Source: JABMQB01 sp964408795 (lineage in GTDB: Bacteria; Bacteroidota; Bacteroidia; Bacteroidales; Prolixibacteraceae). Taken from it: a stretch of DNA of 64,000 nt. Location: NCBI GenBank assembly GCA_964408795.1, contig CAYPAW010000011.1, positions 13,145-77,144 of the forward strand, given 5' to 3'. Below are positions 25,565 through 35,433 of this stretch, one piece after another. The notes below the pieces were generated by a model that was not told where the DNA came from, did no database searches, and worked only from the letters and a program-made list of their open reading frames with translations. Every line of letters begins with the position of its first letter. The stretch's first letter is position 1. A program made the translations under genes and the position numbers.

Positions 25565-28500
25565 ATGAAAAAGATTACGTTATTCTTATCGCTTTTTCTA
25601 TTCATGGGGATCTTTGTTGCACTGGGTCAGACGAGGCAGATTACCGGAACGGTTACCTCGTCGGAAGACGATGTGCCAATTCCCGGTGTTTCAGTGGCTG
25701 TCAAAGGGACAACCCTTGGAACGGTTACCGACATGGATGGAGAATTTGCATTGCAGGTTCCGGAGGATGCCAGAACGCTGGTAGTTAGTTTTGTGGGTAT
25801 GAAGACCCGGGAGATTGAGCTGGGTTCAACCACGACCTACAATGTGGCTCTGGAACCGGATGTTTTGGGTATTGATGAAGTGGTTGTCACTGCACTCGGC
25901 ATCAGCCGTGAGAAAAAATCGCTGGGGTATGCCGTGCAGGATGTAAAAAGCGATGAACTGGTAAAAGCTGCTGCACCGAATGTTATTTCTTCCTTGGCCG
26001 GAAAAGTAGCCGGTGTACAGATCAACCAGATCGGAGGCCAGATTGGTGCTTCCTCGCGAATTGTCATCCGGGGGAACAGTTCCTTTGGCGACAACCAACC
26101 GCTGATCGTAGTAGATGGTATCCCGGTTTCAAATGATACCAAAAATCAAAACGATGTGGACTATGGAAGCGGGCTGTACGATATCAACCCACAGGATATT
26201 GAGTCTATATCTGTCCTGAAAGGGGGAGCTGCAGCTGCTTTGTATGGTATGCGGGCCGGTCATGGCGTGATCCTGATTTCAACCAAATCAGGCTCCGGAA
26301 AAGCCAAAGGAGTTACGGTGGATTACAACGGAAACTTTAACTTTGACCAGGTCCATTCAATCCAGAGATGGCAGAACAAATACGGGCAAGGCTATCTTGG
26401 AAGTGAATACTACTGGAAACATTACAGCGATGCCTGGGGCATTGATGGGACCTATCAGGAATATGCCCAGGGGGATTATCATCCGGGGATTGGTTTTTCC
26501 TACCTCGATGGACTTGGAAATGGCGTGAATGATGGGATGGACGAAAGCTGGGGTCCAAGGCTTGATATCGGTCTTAAACTTCCTCAGTTTACCAGCCCGG
26601 TTGCAGCCGATGGAACACGAACCCCCACCGACTGGGTTTCACACCCGGATAATGTGAAGAATTTCTATGAGTTGGGACATACCACCAACCACAATATTGC
26701 CGTAACTTCGGTTACCGACAATTCACGTACGCGGTTGTCTTTTGGTGTCCGGGATCAATTGGGGGTTCTTCCAAATACCGACCTGGCCCGTTACTCTGCA
26801 GCGGTTAATTCGTATATGCGAATGAGTCAACTTATCGAAATTGACCTTTCTATGAATTATACCCGCACCGAAAGCGATAACCTTCCGGTAACGGAATACA
26901 ACGCCAGTAACCCGATGCAGTCATTTGGCCAGTGGTTTGGCCGTCAGGTGGATATGCAAGCCCTGAAAGAACACTGGCAGGAAAAACTGCCCACCGGAAT
27001 GCCGTACAACTGGAATAGCAACTACCACAACAACCCCTACTGGAGTATGAATAAAAATACCAATTCCTATCAGCGGGACCGGATATTTGGAAAAACTTCT
27101 TTGTTCATTGAACCTACGGATTTCCTGAAAGTGGAAGGTCGTCTGGGATTTGATTTTTATAACACCAAGACCCGACCCATTCTCACGTACGGATCGAATG
27201 AAACCCTGTTGGATGCATCCACCGCATCTTTTGAAGGAGGGTGGTTCCGTCTCAATCAGCAGAAAAATACCGAGCTGAATGCCGATCTCATTGCCTATTT
27301 TGAAAAGACTTTCGGGGATATTTCTGTAAATCTTCTTGCCGGGGCCAACTACCGGAATTTACGCTGGGAAGCTTCCACCATTGGGGCCAATGCCTTAACG
27401 GTTCCGGATTTATTTACCGTTTCCAATGCCAAAGGTAGCGCCGTAAATTCCATGGATCACACCTGGATCCGGAGCAACAGCGTTTATGGATCCGGGTCCA
27501 TTGGGTATGATAACTGGATATTCCTTGATGCCAGTGTTCGCAACGACTGGTCATCGACCATTGCCGATGCCTTTTTCTATCCGGCTTTCAGTTTAAGTGT
27601 ATTGCCGTTCGATGCCTTTGATTTTGAATCGGACATTTTCTCATATTTGAAACTTCGGGGAGGCTGGTCGAAAGTTGGATCCGCCACCGGCGCTTACCGT
27701 ACCGATCCCTATTTTTCTGCAGGAACTTATACCATTAATGGGGTAACTCAGTATAACCAATCCACAGAATTCCCGCCGGCAGCTCTTCAACCCGAAGAGG
27801 TGGTAACAACGGAATTCGGTTTGGAAGCCAATTTCCTGAACAACAGGCTGGGACTGGATGTTGCGCTCTACGACAAAACAACGACCAACCAGATCATGAG
27901 TGTGGCTATTTCCAAAGCTACCGGCTACAATACCACGCTGGTTAACGCCGGTGAAATCAACAACAAAGGAGTTGAAGTGCAACTGAGAGGTTCCATCCTA
28001 AAATCCAACAATGGATTCAACTGGGATATCATTTTGAACTGGGCAAAAGACAAGAGCGAAATCGTAGAACTTTATACCGATCCCGTTACCGGGGATGAGC
28101 TTGAATCGTACAACCTGGGGAGCCAGTGGGGTACTTATGTGCAGGCCCGCCCGGGAGAACCCTGGGGGGTTATTTACGGAACAGGAATGCTTCGTAGGGA
28201 ATCGGATGATGCGATTATTGTAGGTTCCAACGGACGCCCCATGTTGGAATCAAACATAAAGCTGGGCGATGTTAATACCGATTGGATTGGCGGCATCCGG
28301 AATGAATTTTCCTATAAAAACCTGAGCTTCGGATTCCTGATTGACATCCGTCAAGGGGGCGATATCTTCAGTGTATCTCAGATGTTCGGTGCTTATTCGG
28401 GTATGCTTGAGTTTACTGCACTGGATGACCACCGTGAAAACGGTATCGTTTTAGGCCAGAATTACATGGAAGACGAAACCTTTGTGAAAGTAGTCACAGA

Positions 28501-28867
28501 AAATGCAGACGACATTCAAAATTCAGAATTTGCTGAAAATGATATTACAACATCCGCTCAGGGATTCTTTGAATCGTTCTACAGCAACCGTGAATTATCC
28601 GTCTACGATGGTTCATACGGAAAATTGCGCGAAGCCCATGTAACCTATACATTGCCCAAAAACCTGTTTGGTACAACAGGTTTTGTTAAGGGAGGTTCTG
28701 TTGGATTGGTTGGAAACAACCTGGCCATTTTGTGGCGTCATAAATCCAATATTTCAGGGCTTGATCCGGAAAACACCACGGGAAGCGGAAACGGAAGCGT
28801 TGGATTGGAATCAACCTCTTTCCCGCCATACCGTAGTTTTGGGATTAAATTAAATCTTACATTTTAA
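25565..28867 (+). CDS. SusC/RagA-family TonB-linked outer-membrane protein
   Basis: 1100 residues, ATG at 25565 after the leader AATTATTTCT, nearly the same leader as the first SusC gene. Signal peptide ~1-21 (SLFLFMGIFVALGQ), CarboxypepD_reg-like domain ~24-100 (ITGTVTSSEDDVPIPGVSV) and DEVVVTALGISREKKSLGYA before the plug. The plug contains VISSLAGKVAGVQINQIGG, QPLIVVDGIPVSND and LKGGAAAALYGMRAGHGVIL. The barrel ends GIKLNLTF. It pairs with the SusD-type gene 19 nt downstream. The two SusC proteins of this window are alike in the N-terminal domain but diverge in the barrel, so they likely import different things. Confidence 0.96.
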   Translation: MKKITLFLSLFLFMGIFVALGQTRQITGTVTSSEDDVPIPGVSVAVKGTTLGTVTDMDGEFALQVPEDARTLVVSFVGMKTREIELGSTTTYNVALEPDVLGIDEVVVTALGISREKKSLGYAVQDVKSDELVKAAAPNVISSLAGKVAGVQINQIGGQIGASSRIVIRGNSSFGDNQPLIVVDGIPVSNDTKNQNDVDYGSGLYDINPQDIESISVLKGGAAAALYGMRAGHGVILISTKSGSGKAKGVTVDYNGNFNFDQVHSIQRWQNKYGQGYLGSEYYWKHYSDAWGIDGTYQEYAQGDYHPGIGFSYLDGLGNGVNDGMDESWGPRLDIGLKLPQFTSPVAADGTRTPTDWVSHPDNVKNFYELGHTTNHNIAVTSVTDNSRTRLSFGVRDQLGVLPNTDLARYSAAVNSYMRMSQLIEIDLSMNYTRTESDNLPVTEYNASNPMQSFGQWFGRQVDMQALKEHWQEKLPTGMPYNWNSNYHNNPYWSMNKNTNSYQRDRIFGKTSLFIEPTDFLKVEGRLGFDFYNTKTRPILTYGSNETLLDASTASFEGGWFRLNQQKNTELNADLIAYFEKTFGDISVNLLAGANYRNLRWEASTIGANALTVPDLFTVSNAKGSAVNSMDHTWIRSNSVYGSGSIGYDNWIFLDASVRNDWSSTIADAFFYPAFSLSVLPFDAFDFESDIFSYLKLRGGWSKVGSATGAYRTDPYFSAGTYTINGVTQYNQSTEFPPAALQPEEVVTTEFGLEANFLNNRLGLDVALYDKTTTNQIMSVAISKATGYNTTLVNAGEINNKGVEVQLRGSILKSNNGFNWDIILNWAKDKSEIVELYTDPVTGDELESYNLGSQWGTYVQARPGEPWGVIYGTGMLRRESDDAIIVGSNGRPMLESNIKLGDVNTDWIGGIRNEFSYKNLSFGFLIDIRQGGDIFSVSQMFGAYSGMLEFTALDDHRENGIVLGQNYMEDETFVKVVTENADDIQNSEFAENDITTSAQGFFESFYSNRELSVYDGSYGKLREAHVTYTLPKNLFGTTGFVKGGSVGLVGNNLAILWRHKSNISGLDPENTTGSGNGSVGLESTSFPPYRSFGIKLNLTF

Positions 28868-28886
28868 CGATTAATATTGAATGATT

Positions 28887-30341
28887 ATGAAAAGATATAT
28901 TGGAAAACTATTCGCATTTACTTTTCTTACAATCTTTCTGATGGTAGGTTGTACAGATGAGTTTGGTGAGATCAATACGGATCCCGATCGTGCCAAAGAT
29001 GCACCTGCAACAAACGTTCTGGCTTTTCTTTTACGGTATCATTCCGATACTTTTTACGATGCCTGGAACAACATGAACGAACCTGAAACATACGGGGGGC
29101 ACCTTGCAAAGATTCAATACATTGATGAAGCCCGCTACAATTTCCGTCCGGGGGTGGTTGAAAGCAAATGGTATTACACCTATATTCAACTGAACAATGT
29201 AAAAGAAATCAAGAAAAAAGCACTGGCTGAGGAAGCCAACAATCTCCTGGGAGTTGCCAAAGTGATGGAAGCCTATATTTTCCAGATTGCAACGGATACC
29301 TGGAGGGATGTTCCTTTTACTGATGCCCTTAAGATGGCTGATGGTGTGCTTCTCCCTGGCTATGACAAACAGGAAGATATATACCCTGCGTTGCTGGATA
29401 CTTTGGAAGAAGCAAATACCTTAATGGCTTCCGGAATTGATAACCTCGGAGAAGGGGATGTACTATTTAATGGTGATGTCATGAAATGGCGCAAATTTGC
29501 CAATTCACTGCGGTTGCGTCTTGCGATGCGCATTTCAGGTGTGGATGCAGGCCTGGCTAAGAGCACCGTTGAATCCATTATGGGCAATCTGAACCAGAAC
29601 CCGATTATGGAAAGCAATGCTGACAATGCCTTTTTCTGGTATCCGGGGGCCAATCCCTATGAAGAACCCTGGTACGAGGATTCAAAAACCCGTGATGACC
29701 ACGGCATGAGCGATATTCTGATCAATGCCATGAAAGAGCGCAACGATCCCCGTTTGGCTGTCTATGCAAAACCAGCTGCCGACGACGGTGAATACCGCGG
29801 ATTTACCATTGGAGCAACCGCCCAGCCCAACCTGGCAACGGTTTCGCGTATCGGCGATCGGTTTCGGTATGATCCCAAGGGATTCGCACCCTACATGCGC
29901 TATGCAGAAACCATGTTCCATGTGGCTGAAGCAGCCCTCAAGGGATACAATGTGGGCATGACAGCTGAGGAAGCTTATACCAAAGCAGTAACCGCTTCCC
30001 TCGAAGAAAACGGAATTGCTCAGGTGGATATAGATGCTTACCTGGCAGGTGCCGCAGCTTTTGACGGAACCCTGGAACAGATTTACTGGCAGGAATGGAT
30101 CGCCCTCTTCAAACAGGGAATGGAAGCCTGGTCGCTGTACCGCCGTACCGGTGTGCCTACTACCCATTATGTGGCTCCCGGTTCTGCCTATACCGGCCAC
30201 AACAGTCCCCCGTTCAGGTATCCGTATCCACAAAACGAACTTACCCTGAATGGAGCCAATTGTACCCCATTTGCCAATGAGGTCAATGATGATTTCTGGG
30301 GAAAACAAATGTGGTGGGATACACGTTCCGGTGTAAACTAA
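28887..30341 (+). CDS. SusD/RagB-like lipoprotein (SusD-2 type)
   Basis: 484 residues from the ATG at 28887 (MKRYIGKLFAF); an ATG two codons earlier is equally possible. Lipobox TIFLMVGC followed by TDEFGEINTDPDRAKD; the 'N.dP......' opening is typical of SusD proteins. Acidic residues just after the cysteine suit surface export in Bacteroidota. The body is helical, with VMEAYIFQIATDTWRDVPFT (the 'YaylfqqltDlfGdiPy' block of the SusD-2 branch) and a C-terminal WQEWIALFKQGMEAW. It forms the lid for the preceding SusC barrel. Members of this branch often serve peptides or unknown substrates. The operon ends here with a terminator. Confidence 0.93.
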   Translation: MKRYIGKLFAFTFLTIFLMVGCTDEFGEINTDPDRAKDAPATNVLAFLLRYHSDTFYDAWNNMNEPETYGGHLAKIQYIDEARYNFRPGVVESKWYYTYIQLNNVKEIKKKALAEEANNLLGVAKVMEAYIFQIATDTWRDVPFTDALKMADGVLLPGYDKQEDIYPALLDTLEEANTLMASGIDNLGEGDVLFNGDVMKWRKFANSLRLRLAMRISGVDAGLAKSTVESIMGNLNQNPIMESNADNAFFWYPGANPYEEPWYEDSKTRDDHGMSDILINAMKERNDPRLAVYAKPAADDGEYRGFTIGATAQPNLATVSRIGDRFRYDPKGFAPYMRYAETMFHVAEAALKGYNVGMTAEEAYTKAVTASLEENGIAQVDIDAYLAGAAAFDGTLEQIYWQEWIALFKQGMEAWSLYRRTGVPTTHYVAPGSAYTGHNSPPFRYPYPQNELTLNGANCTPFANEVNDDFWGKQMWWDTRSGVN

Positions 30342-30360
30342 TCGCATAAACCCAACAAAA

Positions 30361-30406
30361 AAAGAGACCCTGGTTACATGATGTAGCCAGGGTTTCTGAT
30401 TTTTAC
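30361..30406 (+). terminator. Intrinsic terminator of the second SusC/D operon
   Basis: AGACCCTGGTTACAT pairs with ATGTAGCCAGGGTTTCT (30381-30397) with one mismatch, preceded by an A-run and followed by TGATTTTTACT. It starts about 20 bp after the susD stop. Confidence 0.8.
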
Positions 30407-30530
30407 TGAGCCGCGACAGCTTGCCGGATATTCAAGAGAGTATACGATTTGCTGTCAAAAGAATAGTGTGGTATAATCTTTGTTCCGGAACATTGTCGTA
30501 CATTTATCAGAAACTTCTAATACCATAAAC

Positions 30531-31229
30531 ATGAAAATCTTATTTAGCTTACCATTGGGATTGTTATTATGTTTTGCGTCGATGCATGGCTCCGGACAAC
30601 AGAACTACCGGAAGATCATTCATGCATTTATTGATGATTACAAAATGGAAAAACTGACGATCGGTCAACCGGAACATTACCGGGATGTACAAGGGTCTCC
30701 CTATCTTTCTGAAGATTTTATTTCCGGGGTTGTTCAGATGAAAGACGGGAATCGTTATCAGGGGCCCCTGCGCTATGACGCCTATGCAGGACAAATGGAA
30801 TTCCGTACCGATGAGGGAACAGTGTATGCCATTGCTCATCCGGAAACAATAGAAACCATCGCCGTGGAGAAAGATACCTTTCTTTATTTTCCGGATGAAA
30901 AGGATCCCGCGAAGGGAAACTATTATCAGCTTATCACAGGAGGAGACTACTCATTGCTCATGAAACACCGTACGATCCTGAAAAATCCGGAACCGGCCAG
31001 GCCCTACAGGGATGCTACTCCGGCTCAATTTGTCCCCCAGAAGGGGGAATATTTCCTGTATCACACACAAACCGGACTGGTTCCCGTCAGAAACAACCGG
31101 GAAGTTAAAAAGTTTGCCGAATCCATGAATGAAACCGTGCAGGCCTTTCTTAAGAAAAACAGAATCAAAACCGATGAGCTGGAGGATATGATTCAATTCA
31201 CAAAATACCTGAATGCAGCCATCCACTAA
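30531..31229 (+). CDS. Secreted hypothetical protein, paralogue-like to the one at 48987
   Basis: 232 residues from the ATG at 30531 (MKILFSLPLGLLLCF); the upstream frame from 30480 lacks a signal peptide. A signal peptide ends near SMHGSGQ, so the mature protein is periplasmic or surface-exposed and not lipidated. It has a beta-rich middle with the segment LRYDAYAGQMEFRTDEGTVY, an aromatic GEYFLYHTQTG and a lysine-rich C-terminal helix (FLKKNRIKTDELEDM). The same order of features is seen in the minus-strand gene at 48987-49715, so both may belong to one uncharacterised Bacteroidota family. No known function. Convergent with the next gene (16-nt gap). Confidence 0.82.
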   Translation: MKILFSLPLGLLLCFASMHGSGQQNYRKIIHAFIDDYKMEKLTIGQPEHYRDVQGSPYLSEDFISGVVQMKDGNRYQGPLRYDAYAGQMEFRTDEGTVYAIAHPETIETIAVEKDTFLYFPDEKDPAKGNYYQLITGGDYSLLMKHRTILKNPEPARPYRDATPAQFVPQKGEYFLYHTQTGLVPVRNNREVKKFAESMNETVQAFLKKNRIKTDELEDMIQFTKYLNAAIH

Positions 31230-31245
31230 AAGTTCGTGGATGCGA

Positions 31246-32505
31246 TCAGGTTTTTCTTTTTTTCTTTTTGGCTGCCGGAAACAGGACATTGTTCAGAATT
31301 AACCGGTAGCCGGGGGAATTGGGGTATAAATTCAAATCGGTGGGGGGATCACCAACCAGGTGACGGTAATCTTCCGGGTCGTGACCTCCGTAAAAGGTAA
31401 AAAACCCTTTGCCCCGTTCGCCATGGATATACCGGGCTTCATGGGCCGCCTCATTTTCCCCCATGATCAATACATTGGATTTAATCAGGTTTTTGTTGAA
31501 GGCCGTTGTTTGTCCCATGAATCCCCGAATGATCCGGGTGTGATTCTGACACAACATGGTAGGGATGGGATCCCATTTGGCGGAAAATTCAAACAGGGTA
31601 AAAAAATCACTCTCCTGGCCAACCTTCCGGGTCTGTGTAACGTCAATATTGGAGAATTCGTATTCATAGGGACTTTCAACCAGGGTAAAACCGGTAAAGG
31701 CAAATGTTTGTTCGTAATCCAGTTTTTCGTTCATGTCGGGATCGGCAGGATCCCCGTCGAACATCGGAGCGCAGATATCCACATTTTCTGCAGCCAGCGC
31801 AATGTCATAGGTGTCGGTAGCGGCACACATGGCAAACAGAAATCCTCCGTTCAAAACATAGTTTTTTATTTCACGGCAAATGACATATTTCATTTCGGAT
31901 ACCTTCAGGAATCCCAGCTTCTGAGCCAGGTCGGTATTGATTTTTACATCCTGCTGGTACCAGGGAGCCGCCTGGTAGGTCCTCCAGAATTTTCCATATT
32001 GGCCGGTAAAATCTTCATGGTGAAGATGGAGCCAGTCGTATTCGGGTAATTCTCCTGCCAGGATCTCTTCATCGTAGAGGATATCGTAGGGAATTTCTGC
32101 GTAGGTAAGAACCAGGGTAACGGCATCATCCCAGGGTTGCTTGTTGGGGGGGGAGTAGACCGCTATTTTGGGGGCTTTGTTCATGCTGACTGCATCCTGG
32201 TTTTGGTCCGGTTGGGCAATGGTTTGCAACAGGGCCGATGTCTGGGCGTCTGAAAGAACCTCGAAAGAGATCCCCCGGATAACGCATTCATTCTCAACGA
32301 CCGGACTGTGCTGCATCAGAAAACTTCCCCCCCGGTAGTTCAACAACCACTTCACTTCCATTCCCTGCTCCAGCACCCAGTAGGTAATGCCGTAAGACTT
32401 CAGGTGGTTCTTCTGGTTTTCATCCATGGGGACCAATAACTGAACACCCCGTGAGGAGAAAAAAGAGAAAATGCATAAAAGAAGGACTATGATTTTGTGT
32501 TTCAT
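31246..32505 (-). CDS. Conserved secreted Bacteroidota protein, amidotransferase-like fold suspected
   Basis: 419 residues, ATG at 32503-32505, N-terminal signal peptide (IIVLLLCIFSFFSSRGVQ). After ~100 residues comes KIAVYSPPNKQPWDDAVTLVLTYAEIPYD, a Rossmann-like start, and later LNGGFLFAMCAATDTYDIA, where the Cys could be a nucleophile elbow as in class I glutamine amidotransferase-like folds. A histidine follows in YGGHDPEDY. The C-terminus is a lysine run (AAKKKKRKT). From memory, members of this family are often labelled 'asparagine synthetase B' in Bacteroidota genomes, but no AsnB domain or ATP-PP loop is visible, so I do not use that name. Function unknown; location periplasmic or extracellular. 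Confidence 0.78.
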   Translation of the reverse strand: MKHKIIVLLLCIFSFFSSRGVQLLVPMDENQKNHLKSYGITYWVLEQGMEVKWLLNYRGGSFLMQHSPVVENECVIRGISFEVLSDAQTSALLQTIAQPDQNQDAVSMNKAPKIAVYSPPNKQPWDDAVTLVLTYAEIPYDILYDEEILAGELPEYDWLHLHHEDFTGQYGKFWRTYQAAPWYQQDVKINTDLAQKLGFLKVSEMKYVICREIKNYVLNGGFLFAMCAATDTYDIALAAENVDICAPMFDGDPADPDMNEKLDYEQTFAFTGFTLVESPYEYEFSNIDVTQTRKVGQESDFFTLFEFSAKWDPIPTMLCQNHTRIIRGFMGQTTAFNKNLIKSNVLIMGENEAAHEARYIHGERGKGFFTFYGGHDPEDYRHLVGDPPTDLNLYPNSPGYRLILNNVLFPAAKKKKRKT

Positions 32506-32633
32506 TGGTTTTCATTTTTTTTACACAGGGTATCACAGTGTTCTTCACCGTGTTTCACAATGTAATCTTTTTTTCTGTGTTCTTCTGTTCATCTTCTGAG
32601 TTGCCTGATGAAACTTTCCGTTCCTGGATCTTT

Positions 32634-34151
32634 CTAGAAAGGTGCAACAGAGGAGTTACTATTCCGGCTGTCCATGTTTTCATTTTCGGACAGACCGGCA
32701 TGGATGGTTTCATCGTCATTCATTTTGGAACTAAACGTTTGTTCCACATCGTCGGATATGGTTGTATCCATATCGGTAAATTTTGCCAGGCTTTTTCGGA
32801 AGGAAAGAAAGACTTCTCCGGTAGTTCCATTGCGGTGTTTGGCTATGATCAGTTCGGCCACTCCGATCAGCGAATTTCCCGATTCATCTTCGGTAATTTT
32901 GTAGTATTCGGGACGATGAATGAAAGTAACGATATCGGCATCCTGTTCGATGGCTCCCGATTCACGGAGATCAGACAGTTGGGGTCTTTTCCCTTCGCGT
33001 GATTCCACCGAGCGGTTCAATTGAGACAGGGCAATGATGGGTACATCCAGTTCTTTGGCTATTGCTTTCAAAGAGCGGGAGATGGTGCTGACTTCCTGTT
33101 CACGGCTTGCTCTGATATCGACCCCTGCGGTCATAAGCTGCAGGTAGTCGACAATAATTACCTGAACATCGTGTTGCATTTTCAGTCTGCGGCATTTAGC
33201 CCGGAGTTCAAAAATGGAAAGGGCAGGGGTATCATCAATGAAAAGCGGAGCCTGGTCAAGCTGGCTTATTTTTCGGTGCAAATGTTCCCATTCCCAATCT
33301 TCGAGGCGTCCGTTTTTGATTTTTTGGGGAGGCAGTTCGGTTTCGGAAGCAATGAGTCGGTTAATCAGCTGTATCGATGACATTTCAAGGGAGAAGATCG
33401 CTACCGGTCGGTTGTGTTCAACAGCCATATTCCGGGCCATGGATAATACAAGGGCTGTTTTCCCCATCGAAGGCCTCCCGGCAATAATGATAAGGTCGGT
33501 TTTTTGCCATCCCGAAGTGATCCTGTCCAGGCCGGTGAATCCCGAAGGAACACCGCTCAATCCGTCTTTGCGGTGTCGTGCCATTTCAATCTGGTCTATG
33601 GCTTCTTTTAAAATTGGCCGGATGGGACGGGTTTCCTTTTTAATATTGCCTTCAGCCACCTTGAAAAGAGCCGTCTCCGAAAAGTCGATAAGATCATCCA
33701 CATCCATGGTTTCATCGTACGATTTCGCCTGGATTTCCGAAGCAATGCGAATGAGTTCCCGTTGAATGTATTTCTGGGCAATAATCCGGGAGTGAAATTC
33801 TATGTGGGCCGCTGAGGCAACCCGCCGGGTAAGCTGGGTTATGTAAGCCGCACCTCCTATTTCATCCAGCTGTTTCCGGTTTTTTAACTCCTGGGTGACC
33901 ATCAGAAGATCCACGGGTTTCTCATGGGTAGACAGATGTTTGATCGCCTCAAAAATTTTCTGGTTTTCTTCTTTGTAAAAGCTGGCCGTATCAATGATAT
34001 CGGCTACGGTGACATAGGCATCTCTTTCCAGCATAAGCGCTCCCAAAACCGCTTCTTCCACTTCCAAAGCCTGGGGCGGTAATTTCCCATATTGCGCGTT
34101 TAGTTCTTCAAACGAAATCCTGGTCGGGCTGGTTTTTTTATTTCCTGCCAT
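32634..34151 (-). CDS. dnaB: Replicative DNA helicase DnaB
   Basis: 505 residues, ATG at 34149-34151. The N-terminal domain (~25-130) contains LPPQALEVEEAVLGALMLE, the standard DnaB start. The RecA-like C-terminal domain has Walker A IIAGRPSMGKTALVLSMA, VAIFSLEMSSIQLINRL, Walker B VIIVDYLQLM, SQLNRSVESREGKRPQLSDL and DADIVTFIHRPEYY. The tail (~455-505) is Asp/Ser-rich and probably disordered. The protein is the hexameric fork helicase. No intein is present. It is followed at 34280 by ddl on the same strand. Confidence 0.97.
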   Translation of the reverse strand: MAGNKKTSPTRISFEELNAQYGKLPPQALEVEEAVLGALMLERDAYVTVADIIDTASFYKEENQKIFEAIKHLSTHEKPVDLLMVTQELKNRKQLDEIGGAAYITQLTRRVASAAHIEFHSRIIAQKYIQRELIRIASEIQAKSYDETMDVDDLIDFSETALFKVAEGNIKKETRPIRPILKEAIDQIEMARHRKDGLSGVPSGFTGLDRITSGWQKTDLIIIAGRPSMGKTALVLSMARNMAVEHNRPVAIFSLEMSSIQLINRLIASETELPPQKIKNGRLEDWEWEHLHRKISQLDQAPLFIDDTPALSIFELRAKCRRLKMQHDVQVIIVDYLQLMTAGVDIRASREQEVSTISRSLKAIAKELDVPIIALSQLNRSVESREGKRPQLSDLRESGAIEQDADIVTFIHRPEYYKITEDESGNSLIGVAELIIAKHRNGTTGEVFLSFRKSLAKFTDMDTTISDDVEQTFSSKMNDDETIHAGLSENENMDSRNSNSSVAPF

Positions 34152-34279
34152 TTGCTTGTTTTTTTCTGTTTCTCCCGGAGGGGATTTTTACGGCATAAAT
34201 GTCTGAACAAAATCCAAAATACAATAGTACAAAAATGAGAAGGTTTACAATAATTGTCAACCCGGTTTATCCACAAATG

Positions 34280-35266
34280 TTAATTAGTTCTGACAAGTCC
34301 GTCTTCAATGATCTCCGACAATATTTCTGTAAGGGATCCTCCCATGGCTTTTATTTGCTGAGGGATAAAACTGGTTTCCGTCATGCCCGGTGTGGTGTTT
34401 ATTTCCAGGAAATAGAAATCTTCACCATGGAGGATATAATCGACTCTGACAATTCCCGAGCAGTTGCAGAGATCATAAATATTGGAACTCAGTTCCTGGC
34501 ATTTTTTCGACTGCTTTTCTGGCAGCCTGGCCGGTGTAATTTCGTCCGTGGCTCCTACCGTATATTTTGCTTCGAAATCAAAAAATTCATTTTTCGGCAG
34601 TACTTCAGTAACCGGGAAGATGTATTCTTTGTTCCGGAGTTTTACCAATCCACAGGTAAATTCCGTGCCTTCAATGAATTCTTCAATGATCACTTCCTGG
34701 CTTTCTTCAAAAGCTTTCAGAATCGCAGGTTCCATGCATTCCTCTGAGGCCACTTTGGAGATTCCGAAACTGGAGCCCCCGGCATTGGGCTTGACAAACA
34801 CCGGCAACGACAGGGTTTGTACGATCTTCCCGGGATCTATTTTATTGCCTTTCCTGATCTTTACAGACCGGGCTATGGGAATGGCAAAGTTCTTCAGGTA
34901 ATGATTGCAATACCATTTGTTAAATGTTAAGGATGACGAATGTACATTGCTGGTTGAGTAAGGGATGTGGAGCAAATCAAAATATCCCTGAAGAATGCCA
35001 TCTTCGCCGGGGGTTCCATGAATGGTTATGTAGGCATAATCAAAATGGATTTTTTCACCCCGGAAGCGAAAGCTGAAATCGGATTTATCGATACCGGCAA
35101 TGGTTTTCTCTCCTTGCTTAACGATCCAGTTTTTCCCTTCAATCCAAACCAACCATGGAGTGAATTTTTGGGTATCCAATGCATTGAAAATGTTTTCCCC
35201 GCTTTTTGAGGAAATCACGATTTCCGAGGAGTTCCCTCCGGCTACTACAGCTATATTGGGCTTCAT
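34280..35266 (-). CDS. ddl: D-alanine--D-alanine ligase
   Basis: 328 residues, ATG at 35264-35266. The ATP-grasp order is clear: N-terminal IAVVAGGNSSEIVISSKSG, ITIHGTPGEDGILQGYFDLL (the H-G-x-x-G-E-D-G motif), VFVKPNAGGSSFGISKV (ATP-binding lysine and serine loop), VIIEEFIEGTEF, and EINTTPGMTETSFIPQQ (metal-binding N-T-x-P-G). It makes the D-Ala-D-Ala dipeptide that MurF, encoded earlier in the window, adds to the peptidoglycan precursor. It lies in the PASTA protein - rluD - ddl order that is widely conserved in Bacteroidota. Confidence 0.96.
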   Translation of the reverse strand: MKPNIAVVAGGNSSEIVISSKSGENIFNALDTQKFTPWLVWIEGKNWIVKQGEKTIAGIDKSDFSFRFRGEKIHFDYAYITIHGTPGEDGILQGYFDLLHIPYSTSNVHSSSLTFNKWYCNHYLKNFAIPIARSVKIRKGNKIDPGKIVQTLSLPVFVKPNAGGSSFGISKVASEECMEPAILKAFEESQEVIIEEFIEGTEFTCGLVKLRNKEYIFPVTEVLPKNEFFDFEAKYTVGATDEITPARLPEKQSKKCQELSSNIYDLCNCSGIVRVDYILHGEDFYFLEINTTPGMTETSFIPQQIKAMGGSLTEILSEIIEDGLVRTN

Positions 35267-35310
35267 TCGTCTAATTTATTGTTTTTTTTCTCATACCCGT
35301 AGTGGTTCCC

Positions 35311-35405
35311 ACAATTTTCCCTTTTTTAAGGGGACCTGCCTGACGGCCAGCCAGGGGTATCAAAAGGGTTCTTCTCTTGTATTTTCCCCTTTTGCGGGGA
35401 GAGGA
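35311..35405. repeat. Cluster of short palindromes between rluD and ddl
   Basis: The 167-bp gap holds CCCTT/AAGGG (35319-35332), an imperfect CCTGCCTG...CAGCCAGG palindrome (about 35335-35355) and CCCC/GGGG near 35388-35401. The first resembles the CCCCTTT...AAAGGGG palindrome at 62286-62302, so a family of short dispersed palindromes is likely. No gene is seen. Confidence 0.55.
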
Positions 35406-35433
35406 GTACGTTCCACTCTCCACACCGACTTTC

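Noticed and set aside
18959..30341. Polysaccharide utilisation loci
   Set aside because: SusC/D pairs alone do not make such a locus; no carbohydrate-active enzyme or hybrid two-component regulator is present.
31246..32505. Asparagine synthetase B
   Set aside because: The name is customary for this family, but no AsnB domain, N-terminal Cys or PP-loop is visible, and the protein has a signal peptide.
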